The position numbers and the translations under genes are program-made. Under the pieces are notes generated by a model, which saw only the letters and a program-made list of their open reading frames with translations, had not been told where the DNA came from and did no database searches. DNA of 50,630 bases from assembly GCA_964389685.1 (NCBI GenBank), contig CAYMFM010000024.1:1-50630 (forward strand), given 5' to 3'. The stretch comes from G020353115 sp964389685 (GTDB lineage Bacteria; Bacteroidota; Bacteroidia; Bacteroidales; VadinHA17). Below, piece by piece: positions 8,480 to 16,058 of the stretch; position 1 is the stretch's first letter, and each line of letters starts with the position of its first letter.

Positions 8480-10810
8480 TTATTGAATGATTTTCAATCT
8501 GGCAAATTTAAGCAGCAGCTGTTTTTGTCCGTGGTTATGAAAAAAAACTGTGGCCTTTACGTCAGGGAAATCCCCTTCAAGGTGGATCACCTTTCCTTTC
8601 CCAAAGCGCTGATGTTCGACCACCATGCCTGTTTGGATGGATTTCGGATCATCACCTTCTCTGTTCGGAGTTTCCCGATCAGCGCCTTTTTGCCTATTCT
8701 GTTTGATCAGCTCAAGCTCCGGAACAGCGCGTCCGGAGAAAGATCTTTCCGGAGAGCGAGTTGTTTTTGAGGAAGGCATTTTCCGAAAGGTAGAGTAGGA
8801 GCGTTTGAATGTTGTATCATAGGGTTGTGTAGTAGCGGTTTCGTTCTCCTGCTCAAGCCCGTCAATATAATCCCGGTTGATCTCTTTGATAAACCGGCTG
8901 GGCAGGCAGTTTACCAGATTTCCCCACCGGAAGCGGGTCTGCGCATACGATATGGTTACCTGTTCTTTTGCCCGGGTAAGTGCAACATAAAACAACCTTC
9001 TCTCTTCTTCCAGATCTTTTATATCGGATACGGAAAGATGAGAAGGGAACAGGTCTTCCTCCATTCCGGCGATATAGACATATTTAAACTCCAAACCTTT
9101 GGCAGAGTGCACTGTCATGATGGTTACCTTGTCCTTCACCTCGTCCTTTTCATCATCCTGATCGGTGAGCAATGCAACGTTTTCCAGGTATTCGTCGAGA
9201 GAGACAAACCGGTCAGCCCGTTCCGATTGAGAGACAAATTCACGGATACCATTGAGTAACTCCTGAAGGTTTTCATATTTACTCAAGTCTTCCGGAGAAA
9301 TCCTGTTGTGCAGTTCTTTCAGGATGCCGGTACGTTTTGCAATGTGGAGGGCAAGATCATAGGCATCCAGGTGGGCTTTCTGGTTGCTGAATTCCTCAAT
9401 AAGACCGGAAAAGACTTCGATTTTTTTTGTAATTCCCTGGTTAATCCCTGATTTGTACCTGCCAAGGTTTTTGATGGTCTCCCAGATCGGCAGGTCATGT
9501 TTATCGGCGAGCTGTTCCAGGCGGACAAGGGTTGTTTTTCCAATCCCACGGGCCGGGTAGTTCAGGATACGACGGAGTGCTTCATCGTCGCGTTTGTTGC
9601 AGACAAGCCTGTAATAGGCGAGCATATCCTTGATCTCTTTCCTCTGGTAAAAGGAGATGCTTCCATATACCCTGTAGGGAATATCGCGCTTGCGAAGTGC
9701 CTCTTCAAAGATCCTCGATTGGGCATTTGTTCTGTACAATACAGCAAAATCCCTGTAACGAAGTTGCTTCTGCAGGGAGGTGTCGAGAATGGAATTTGAA
9801 ATCAGGAAACCCTCCTCGGCATCGGTCAGCACCCTGACCACCTTGATCGTTTCACCAACTGCCCGTTTGGACCACACTTCTTTTGAAATCTGACCTTTGT
9901 TTTTTTTAATCACACTGTTGGCAGCGTTCACAATGTTTTGAGTGGACCTGTAATTCTGTTCCAGTTTGAATAATTTGTATTCCGGATAGTCACTTTTGAA
10001 ATGGAGAATATTCTCTATTCGTGCTCCCCGGAAAGAATAGATACTTTGAGCATCATCCCCGACCACACATACATTCTTGTGTTTTTCAGCCAGTTTGTTT
10101 ATGATCAGGTATTGTGCAAAGTTGGTATCCTGGTATTCATCAACGAGAATGAAGTGGAACCGCTCCTGGTATTTATGAAGAACATCGGGGAAATCCCGGA
10201 GTAGAATATTCATGTTCAGCAGCAGGTCATCGAAATCCATTGCTCCAGCTTTATAGCAACGTGCAGCATATTGCATATAAATATCTGTCAGCCTTGGTCT
10301 TCTTGTTTTCTTGTCCTGTTCAAGCAAAGCCTGGTTGTTGGAGTATGCCTGTGCGGTTATCAGGTTATTTTTTGCATAGGAGATCCTTCCGACCACTTCA
10401 TTAACCCGGTAAACCTGGTCATCCAGATCCATATCTTTGATGATCCCCTTCATCACATTTTTCGAGTCGATCGTATCGTAAATGGTATAGTTCGATGGGT
10501 ATCCCAGCAAGCTCGACTCAACCCGTAATATCCGGGCAAAAATGGAATGAAAGGTTCCCATCCAGAGTGTCCTTGCCACATCGTCCCCAACGATTCGGAT
10601 GATCCTATCCTTCATCTCCCTGGCAGCCTTGTTTGTAAAAGTAAGGGCAAGGATGGAGTTGGCTTTAATGCTTTCCTGAAGTAGATGAGCTACCCGGTAA
10701 GTCAATACGCGGGTTTTGCCCGATCCGGCTCCGGCAATAACAAGTGCCGGACCATGATAGTTCACCACAGCTTCCCGTTGTGCTTCATTCAACTCCTTCA
10801 GGTAATCCAA
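8480..10810 (-). CDS. uvrD: ATP-dependent DNA helicase UvrD/PcrA
   Basis: Superfamily 1A 3'-5' helicase of 776 residues with all motifs: Walker A AGAGSGKT (26-33), GTFHSIFARI, motif II DEYQDTN (about 223-229), GDDAQSIYSFRG, QNYRST, VHSAKGLEF and the final VALTRAKEQ. After a charged linker the C-terminal 50 residues (MVVEHQRFGKGKV onward) match the Tudor-like domain that in PcrA binds RNA polymerase. It acts in nucleotide excision repair, mismatch repair and clearing of proteins from DNA. PcrA and UvrD cannot be separated by sequence here. It heads a two-gene unit with the DUF4290 gene. Confidence 0.95.
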   Translation of the reverse strand: MDYLKELNEAQREAVVNYHGPALVIAGAGSGKTRVLTYRVAHLLQESIKANSILALTFTNKAAREMKDRIIRIVGDDVARTLWMGTFHSIFARILRVESSLLGYPSNYTIYDTIDSKNVMKGIIKDMDLDDQVYRVNEVVGRISYAKNNLITAQAYSNNQALLEQDKKTRRPRLTDIYMQYAARCYKAGAMDFDDLLLNMNILLRDFPDVLHKYQERFHFILVDEYQDTNFAQYLIINKLAEKHKNVCVVGDDAQSIYSFRGARIENILHFKSDYPEYKLFKLEQNYRSTQNIVNAANSVIKKNKGQISKEVWSKRAVGETIKVVRVLTDAEEGFLISNSILDTSLQKQLRYRDFAVLYRTNAQSRIFEEALRKRDIPYRVYGSISFYQRKEIKDMLAYYRLVCNKRDDEALRRILNYPARGIGKTTLVRLEQLADKHDLPIWETIKNLGRYKSGINQGITKKIEVFSGLIEEFSNQKAHLDAYDLALHIAKRTGILKELHNRISPEDLSKYENLQELLNGIREFVSQSERADRFVSLDEYLENVALLTDQDDEKDEVKDKVTIMTVHSAKGLEFKYVYIAGMEEDLFPSHLSVSDIKDLEEERRLFYVALTRAKEQVTISYAQTRFRWGNLVNCLPSRFIKEINRDYIDGLEQENETATTQPYDTTFKRSYSTFRKMPSSKTTRSPERSFSGRAVPELELIKQNRQKGADRETPNREGDDPKSIQTGMVVEHQRFGKGKVIHLEGDFPDVKATVFFHNHGQKQLLLKFARLKIIQ

Positions 10811-10889
10811 TTAGCGGAATGGGTTTTAATGATCCACCAAAAATAATACATGTTACCCAATTCATCCAGGTGGAAAAAGATATATTTGG

Positions 10890-10922
10890 GAAAGTTATTA
10901 ACAGTTCAGACTGGCCCTCCAA
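10890..10922 (-). promoter_or_regulatory. Possible uvrD promoter
   Basis: On the minus strand a TTG (10922-10920) lies 22 bp before TAACTTTC (10897-10890), one base off the TAnnTTTG -7 box. The leader would be about 75 nt. The rest of 10811-11072, between the divergent genes, shows only a one-mismatch box TACTTTTC on the plus strand (10991-10998). Confidence 0.3.
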
Positions 10923-11072
10923 TGGGAAAAACCTTTACGATTATTCTACATTCCAATGGCGAAGAGTTTCAGCTATTTTTTTTATTATTGTACTTTTCAA
11001 ATAACATGCAGGAAGGCTGGAATTTTATGTTGCCGGTTAAAATAATCCGGGCATATTTCAGTTTTTACACTG

Positions 11073-12365
11073 ATGGAACAGAATAGATACATTAAGGATT
11101 GGCGGTTGTCTTTGATTTCCAATGGTTGGAAATACCTGGTTATTCTATCATTGTTTTGCCTGACTGGTGCAAACCTTCCTGCTCAAATTACCGCTCCTTC
11201 TGCCAGTTCAAGCAGAACTGCACACTACCCGAATCATCCGGATCGAACCGATCCGATCTATATTTATTGTGTAACCAATACCGGTGGAGACATCACCGGT
11301 TCGCTAACGGCAAGCCACCCGGAAGATGCTGTTTCAGATTATGATTTTGAGTGGAGGAAATATAATCCCTCAATTCCCGGATTTGATCCTGTATTTAAGC
11401 AGGAAATCCAGGTAAAAACATCTACCGCCAGCGGTCTTGAATCCGGTGGATACCAGGTACAGATCACCAATGGTGGATCCAATGATACAACACTGGTTGC
11501 ATGGGTTTTCATAAACAAACCATTGGTCAGTGCCGAAATACAAAATTTTACCTGTGACTACCTCGCCATGAATGGTGATACCCTGGCACAACTGTTCACC
11601 TATTACGATCCGGAAGATCATGTGGATGCCACTCTTCCCAATGGACTAAATTTTGAGTGGTCCTCCATTCCCGTTTCAGCCATTCCATACCCGACCCTGG
11701 AACTGAACCCGATAACCTGGCAACCGCCTTACGAAGACACCGATTATTACTTGAAGGTTACCGACTGGCTGACCTGCCAGAATGAAGATTCCTTTTTCTA
11801 TCATTCAATACATGTAAAACCCGATTTTACTCCGGAACCGGTCCAGGGAGAAGCACCCCTGGAGGTCAATTTTAACAACATTTCCTTGAATGCTGTTGCG
11901 TTTGAATGGTCTTTCGGAGACGATTCAACATCCATATTTGAAGTCCCGCCAACACATACCTACTACTATCCTGATGAGTATGAGGTTAAACTGATTGCCC
12001 GAAGCGCAGAAGGTTGTGAAGACTCGTTGAAGTTTCAATACATCATAGTCGATCCTTCCGGGTTGGAAGTCCCCAATGTGTTTACGCCCAACAACGACGA
12101 CTGGAACGACCGGTTTGTTGTTGCCTCGCAATCACTTCGTAGCATATTTGTCCAGGTTTTTAGCAGAACCGGGAAGAAGGTATATGAATTCTCCGGTCAG
12201 GGAACCCGATTGCAGGAATGGAAAGGTTGGGATGGAAAGATCGATGGAGGTGCCGAGGCAAGCCCCGGTGTCTATTTTTATATAATAAGAGCTGTGGGTT
12301 GGGATGACGTGGAATACAAAGGGAAATTGTACCGGGGAACGGTTTATTTAATACGGGAAAAGTAA
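11073..12365 (+). CDS. Secreted PKD protein with T9SS type B sorting domain
   Basis: The 430-residue product has an N-terminal signal sequence (hydrophobic 20-35, cleavage near PAQ at 36-38). A poorly recognisable Ig-like region follows, then a PKD domain at about 250-328 (FEWSFGDDST). The C-terminus, about 332-428, is a gliding-motility-associated (CHU_C) domain beginning VPNVFTPNNDDWNDRF and ending near GTVYLIREK. This domain directs export across the outer membrane by the type IX secretion system, which must be encoded elsewhere. The protein is probably on the cell surface or released; its ligand is unknown. No neighbour shares its strand, so it looks monocistronic. Confidence 0.88.
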   Translation: MEQNRYIKDWRLSLISNGWKYLVILSLFCLTGANLPAQITAPSASSSRTAHYPNHPDRTDPIYIYCVTNTGGDITGSLTASHPEDAVSDYDFEWRKYNPSIPGFDPVFKQEIQVKTSTASGLESGGYQVQITNGGSNDTTLVAWVFINKPLVSAEIQNFTCDYLAMNGDTLAQLFTYYDPEDHVDATLPNGLNFEWSSIPVSAIPYPTLELNPITWQPPYEDTDYYLKVTDWLTCQNEDSFFYHSIHVKPDFTPEPVQGEAPLEVNFNNISLNAVAFEWSFGDDSTSIFEVPPTHTYYYPDEYEVKLIARSAEGCEDSLKFQYIIVDPSGLEVPNVFTPNNDDWNDRFVVASQSLRSIFVQVFSRTGKKVYEFSGQGTRLQEWKGWDGKIDGGAEASPGVYFYIIRAVGWDDVEYKGKLYRGTVYLIREK

Positions 12366-12754
12366 CAAATTCACGAGTGAATTTGAAATTTCGAATTTCG
12401 AATTTACAATTTATCCACAAACAAAAAACGTCCAGGTTGGGTTGAAAATATCAACCTTCAACACACAACATTGAGCCCGTTCAACATTCAAATAACAAAT
12501 AACAATTAACATTTAACTATTCACCACTCAGTCCCTTCGTCTCTCAGTCTCTCCGTCTCTAAGTCAGTATCTATTCCCTGCTCACAACTCACAGCTCACT
12601 GTTCACTGCCAACTGCCTACTCCTTCCTTCATCCATCGTCCATCATCCTTAATCTTTTATCTGCCCTTTGCCCTGTGCCATCATTCCGTCCCTTCGTCCC
12701 TCAGTCTCTCACTTATAACTTATTAACTTATAAACTTATAACGTATCATCTTTT
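12366..12754. other. 389-bp gene-free, pyrimidine-rich region
   Basis: This lies between the convergent ends of the T9SS cargo gene and the EF-G paralogue gene. It has a perfect hairpin AAATTCAC-GA-GTGAATTT (12367-12384), a TTTCGAA-word run (12385-12405), a hairpin GGTTGA/TCAACC (12440-12456), then about 230 bp very rich in C and T on the plus strand. Inside that, 12532-12554 and 12688-12710 match at 22 of 23 bases. Short words such as AACTTATA recur up to 12745. I see no coding frame of its own. Confidence 0.6.
12532..12710. repeat. Pair of 23-nt direct repeats
   Basis: Copies at 12532-12554 and 12688-12710 begin GTCCCTTCGT and differ at one base. They are 156 bp apart in C/T-rich gene-free DNA. 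The spacer is itself built from variants of TCAC, CTGCC and CATC words. Confidence 0.6.
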
Positions 12755-14908
12755 TCACTCCTCCTCCTCTGCCTCATATGCTTTGAGCAGCTCTTCCTGC
12801 AGGTCGCCGGGAACCTGGACGTATTCTGCAAATTTCATGGAGTACATTGCGCGGCCGTTGGTAAGGGAACTGAGCGCTGTTGAGTATTTCCCCATTTCTG
12901 CCAATGGAACCTTGGCAGAAATTTTTTCAAATCCTTTTTCGCTGGACATGCCCAGCACCATGCCTCTTCTACCCTGGAGATCACTCATCACATCACCCAT
13001 CCGGTCAGCAGGAACAAGAACCTCCAATTCATAAACCGGTTCCATGATTTTCGGTCCGGCATTTTTGAATGCATTGCTGAATGCATTTCGTCCTGCAAGT
13101 TTAAAGGATATTTCGTTGGAGTCAACCGGGTGCATCTTTCCATCATATACGGCAACCCGGATATCCCTGGCATAGGATCCGGTCAAAGGACCCTCTTCCA
13201 TTTTCTCCATGATCCCTTTCAAAATAGCGGGCAGAAAGCGAGCATCGATTGATCCACCCACGATACAGTTGTAATAGATCAGTTTTCCACCCCATTCAAG
13301 ATGGTATTCTTCCTTATTCCTGACATTCACTTTAATCTCTTTCCCATTGACCTTGTAAACTTTTGGATCCGGTAATTCTTCAGAGTAGGGTTCAATGATC
13401 AGGTGCACTTCGCCGAACTGACCGGCTCCACCTGACTGTTTTTTATGACGGTATTCCGCCTGTGCTATTTTGGTGATCGTTTCCCGGTAAGGGATTTTCG
13501 GAGCGATGAAGTCGCACTCAACATGAAACACATTATCGAGATGCCACTTCAATATATTCAGGTGGTACTCCCCCTGCCCGTGAATAATAATCTGTTTCAG
13601 CTCTTTCGAATATTCAATTACAATGGTGGGATCTTCCTGGTGCATTCTTTGCAATCCTTCACCCAGTTTCTCTTCGTCACCTTCACTTTTCGGTTTGATC
13701 GCAGTGCGGTATTTCGGTTCCGGGAACTTGATGGGTTCAAAGGTCCATGATTGTCCGGAAGCCGTAAGGGTATGGTTTGTTTTGGTATTCTTCAGTTTGA
13801 CCGTTGCACCGATATCACCGGCGGCTAATTTGTCCACCTTATTTCTCTTCTTTCCGGCAACAACGTATAGCTGAGCCATTCTTTCTTTGGTCTGCGAGTT
13901 ATTATTCACCAGGTCCATGCTTTCACTGATCTCACCCGACATGACCTTGAAGTAATTGATCTCACCAATATGCTCCTCGATTGATGTCTTGAAAACAAAC
14001 AGGGAGGGACTTCCTTTTGGGTCACATGCGATCTCTTTATCCTGTGAATTTTTTGGTGCCGGTAAATCGGCAGCTGAGGGAGCGGTGTGGTTGATGAACT
14101 CAAGGAGCCGTTCCACACCCATGTTCTGCCTGGCCGAAGTACAGAAAACCGGGAATACTCCCCGCTGGATCAGCCCGGCAGTAATGCCTTTCCTCATTTC
14201 GTCTTCATCCAGTGTATCTTTCTCGAAAAAAAGCTCCATCAACTCTTCATCATTTTCTGCTGCCTTTTCTACCAGTTCGTTATGCAACTCCTCTGCCTTT
14301 TCCTTCTGATCATCGGGAATATCGAGGATCTCCGGAGTACCGCCATCGGAAGGGTACCTGTACATTTTCATTTTCAGGACATCCACCAATGCATTGAAAC
14401 CAGTTCCTTCATTTACAGGATATTGAACGACAGTTACATGGTTCCCAAACCGTTCTTTCGCCATTTCAATGGTCTTATCAAAATTGGATTTTTCGTGGTC
14501 AACCGAGTTGACAACAAAAACAAGGGGTTTGTCAACCTCGCCTGCTTTTCTGAAATGAATTTCGGTTCCGACTTCGATGGCGTTTTGTGCGTTGATCAAC
14601 AGGATCCCTGTATCAGTAACCCTGAGGGCAGATATTACTCCACCCACGAAATCATCCAATCCCGGTGTGTCGATGATATTCACCTTCTGGTTCTGGTATT
14701 CGGTATATAGCACGGTGGAAAATATACTGTTACCGTTTTCTTGTTCAATCTGATTGTAATCGGACGTGGTATTTTTATTCTCAATAGCCCCTCTTCTTTC
14801 AATGATTTTACCTTCAAATAACATCGCCTCTGCCAGGGTTGTTTTCCCAGAGCCTGAATTTCCCAACAAAACAACATTTTTAATTTGATCAGTCTGATAA
14901 GTTTTCAT
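12755..14908 (-). CDS. Elongation factor G paralogue, EF-G2 type, altered GTPase site
   Basis: The 717-residue protein aligns over its full length with EF-G and keeps a P-loop GNSGSGKT (16-23). Compared with the fusA product in this window, switch II DTPGHVDF becomes DTPGLDDF (80-87), so the catalytic His (H87 in fusA) is Leu84. NKMD becomes NSVD (134-137), and switch I RGIT becomes NGNS (58-61). Domains III-V, which mimic tRNA, are present. As I recall, the Bacteroides EF-G2 of this type supports translocation without GTP hydrolysis and is needed under nutrient limitation; that this orthologue does the same is inference. It is transcribed away from rpsL, from a promoter at about 14977-15006. 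Confidence 0.9.
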   Translation of the reverse strand: MKTYQTDQIKNVVLLGNSGSGKTTLAEAMLFEGKIIERRGAIENKNTTSDYNQIEQENGNSIFSTVLYTEYQNQKVNIIDTPGLDDFVGGVISALRVTDTGILLINAQNAIEVGTEIHFRKAGEVDKPLVFVVNSVDHEKSNFDKTIEMAKERFGNHVTVVQYPVNEGTGFNALVDVLKMKMYRYPSDGGTPEILDIPDDQKEKAEELHNELVEKAAENDEELMELFFEKDTLDEDEMRKGITAGLIQRGVFPVFCTSARQNMGVERLLEFINHTAPSAADLPAPKNSQDKEIACDPKGSPSLFVFKTSIEEHIGEINYFKVMSGEISESMDLVNNNSQTKERMAQLYVVAGKKRNKVDKLAAGDIGATVKLKNTKTNHTLTASGQSWTFEPIKFPEPKYRTAIKPKSEGDEEKLGEGLQRMHQEDPTIVIEYSKELKQIIIHGQGEYHLNILKWHLDNVFHVECDFIAPKIPYRETITKIAQAEYRHKKQSGGAGQFGEVHLIIEPYSEELPDPKVYKVNGKEIKVNVRNKEEYHLEWGGKLIYYNCIVGGSIDARFLPAILKGIMEKMEEGPLTGSYARDIRVAVYDGKMHPVDSNEISFKLAGRNAFSNAFKNAGPKIMEPVYELEVLVPADRMGDVMSDLQGRRGMVLGMSSEKGFEKISAKVPLAEMGKYSTALSSLTNGRAMYSMKFAEYVQVPGDLQEELLKAYEAEEEE

Positions 14909-14976
14909 TTTATCACGATGATTTTCAGTTTATATATTATGATTTTTGTTCGCGCTACCCGGTTTAAAATGCGCCC

Positions 14977-15006
14977 CAAAAGTAATAATTTTTTATATAC
15001 CTGCAA
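14977..15006 (-). promoter_or_regulatory. Promoter of the EF-G paralogue gene
   Basis: Minus strand: -33 TTG (15006-15004), exactly 19 bp, then -7 TACTTTTG (14984-14977). Both boxes and the spacing fit the Bacteroidota consensus TTG-N19..21-TAnnTTTG. Transcription would start near 14970, giving a leader of about 60 nt. Confidence 0.7.
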
Positions 15007-15011
15007 TAGGT

Positions 15012-15037
15012 GAAAATGATTTATAGAAAATGATTTA
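15012..15037. repeat. Perfect tandem 12-nt repeat between divergent promoters
   Basis: GAAAATGATTTA occurs at 15012-15023 and again at 15026-15037, with a 2-nt spacer (period 14). It lies just upstream of the -33 box of the EF-G paralogue, centred near -55 from its expected start, and about 40 bp upstream of the rpsL promoter. That is a typical activator position. A GC-rich CCGCGGCGG follows it at 15038-15046. Confidence 0.65.
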
Positions 15038-15073
15038 CCGCGGCGGTGACGGGGGAAATTTAATCTTTATTCA

Positions 15074-15105
15074 TTGTTGTTTTTTAAAAAAAAAGAATAC
15101 CTTTG
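15074..15105 (+). promoter_or_regulatory. Promoter of the rpsL-led operon
   Basis: A -33 TTG (15074-15076) is followed after 21 bp by -7 TACCTTTG (15098-15105) and then C. This fits the Bacteroidota consensus well. Transcription should start near 15112, about 40 nt before rpsL. It is probably the main promoter for the long ribosomal block. Confidence 0.7.
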
Positions 15106-15151
15106 CACACCGATTTGAAAAAGTAGATTTTTAACGTAAATCATACTGTTT

Positions 15152-15526
15152 ATGCCGACAATACAACAGTTAGTTCGAAAAGGAAGAAAGAAGCTTATTG
15201 ATAAAAGTAAGGCGCCTGCTCTGGATTCTTGTCCGCAGCGGAGAGGTGTGTGTGTGCGTGTTTATACGACCACACCCAAAAAGCCAAATTCAGCGATGAG
15301 AAAAGTTGCGCGGGTACGATTGACCAATCAGAAGGAAGTGAATGCCTATATACCTGGAGAAGGACATAATCTCCAGGAGCACTCCATCGTATTGATCAGA
15401 GGTGGCAGGGTAAAGGATCTGCCTGGTGTCCGTTATCACCTGATCCGTGGTGCACTGGATACATCCGGTGTGGATGGACGGACACAAAGGAGATCGAAGT
15501 ATGGAACAAAAAGACCCAGGAAGTAA
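15152..15526 (+). CDS. rpsL: 30S ribosomal protein S12
   Basis: The 124-residue protein is close to the E. coli length and keeps the decoding-centre loop TTPKKPNS (40-47) and the loop GGRVKDLPGVRYH. Lysines at 43, 44 and in RVKDL are the residues whose change gives streptomycin resistance, so the allele looks wild type. S12 checks codon-anticodon pairing in the A site. It is the first gene of the str group and follows a strong promoter by about 40 nt. Confidence 0.98.
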   Translation: MPTIQQLVRKGRKKLIDKSKAPALDSCPQRRGVCVRVYTTTPKKPNSAMRKVARVRLTNQKEVNAYIPGEGHNLQEHSIVLIRGGRVKDLPGVRYHLIRGALDTSGVDGRTQRRSKYGTKRPRK

Positions 15527-15547
15527 TCGAAAAATGGAGCATGTAAA

Positions 15548-16024
15548 ATGAGAAAATCCAAACCTAAAAAACGAATTCTGTTGCCGGATCCCAAATTCAA
15601 TGATCCACTGGTAACCCGGTTTGTCAATAACCTGATGTTAGAGGGTAAAAAGAGCCTGGCTTATTCAACATTTTATCAAGCACTCGATATTGTTGGAGAT
15701 AAGGTTAAAGATGCCGAAAAAACTCCACTGGAGATCTGGAAAAAAGCATTGGAAAACATTACACCCAATGTGGAGGTTAAAAGCCGCCGGGTAGGAGGCG
15801 CAACATTCCAGGTTCCTTTGGAAGTCAGACCCGACCGGAAAATATCCATCAGCATGAAAAACCTGATCCTCTTCGCCCGCAAACGAAGCGGCAAGTCGAT
15901 GAGTGATAAACTGGCTGCTGAGATCGTTGCTGCCTATAACCTGGAGGGTGGAGCATTCAAGAAAAAAGAAGATACACACCGAATGGCAGAAGCGAATAAA
16001 GCATTTGCACATTTCCGGTTTTAA
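15548..16024 (+). CDS. rpsG: 30S ribosomal protein S7
   Basis: 158 residues, normal for S7 (156 in many bacteria). It begins MRKSKPKKR and has the conserved RRVGGATFQVP stretch near residues 78-90 and the C-terminal HRMAEANKAFAHFR. S7 nucleates assembly of the 30S head on 16S rRNA and contacts the E-site tRNA. In E. coli it is the translational repressor of the str operon; whether that holds here is not shown. It sits 21 bp after rpsL. Confidence 0.98.
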   Translation: MRKSKPKKRILLPDPKFNDPLVTRFVNNLMLEGKKSLAYSTFYQALDIVGDKVKDAEKTPLEIWKKALENITPNVEVKSRRVGGATFQVPLEVRPDRKISISMKNLILFARKRSGKSMSDKLAAEIVAAYNLEGGAFKKKEDTHRMAEANKAFAHFRF

Positions 16025-16058
16025 TCGATTGAAATAGATCTGTGAAGATGCATCATTC

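Noticed and set aside
12532..12710. The repeated 23-nt unit as a CRISPR array
   Set aside because: There are only two copies 156 bp apart, no regular spacers and no cas genes.
12675..13034. A 119-codon plus-strand open frame entering the EF-G paralogue gene
   Set aside because: Most of it is antisense to the EF-G paralogue and the rest is C/T-rich low-complexity DNA.
15152..15526. Streptomycin-resistance allele in rpsL
   Set aside because: The Lys residues in TTPKKPNS and RVKDL are the wild-type ones.
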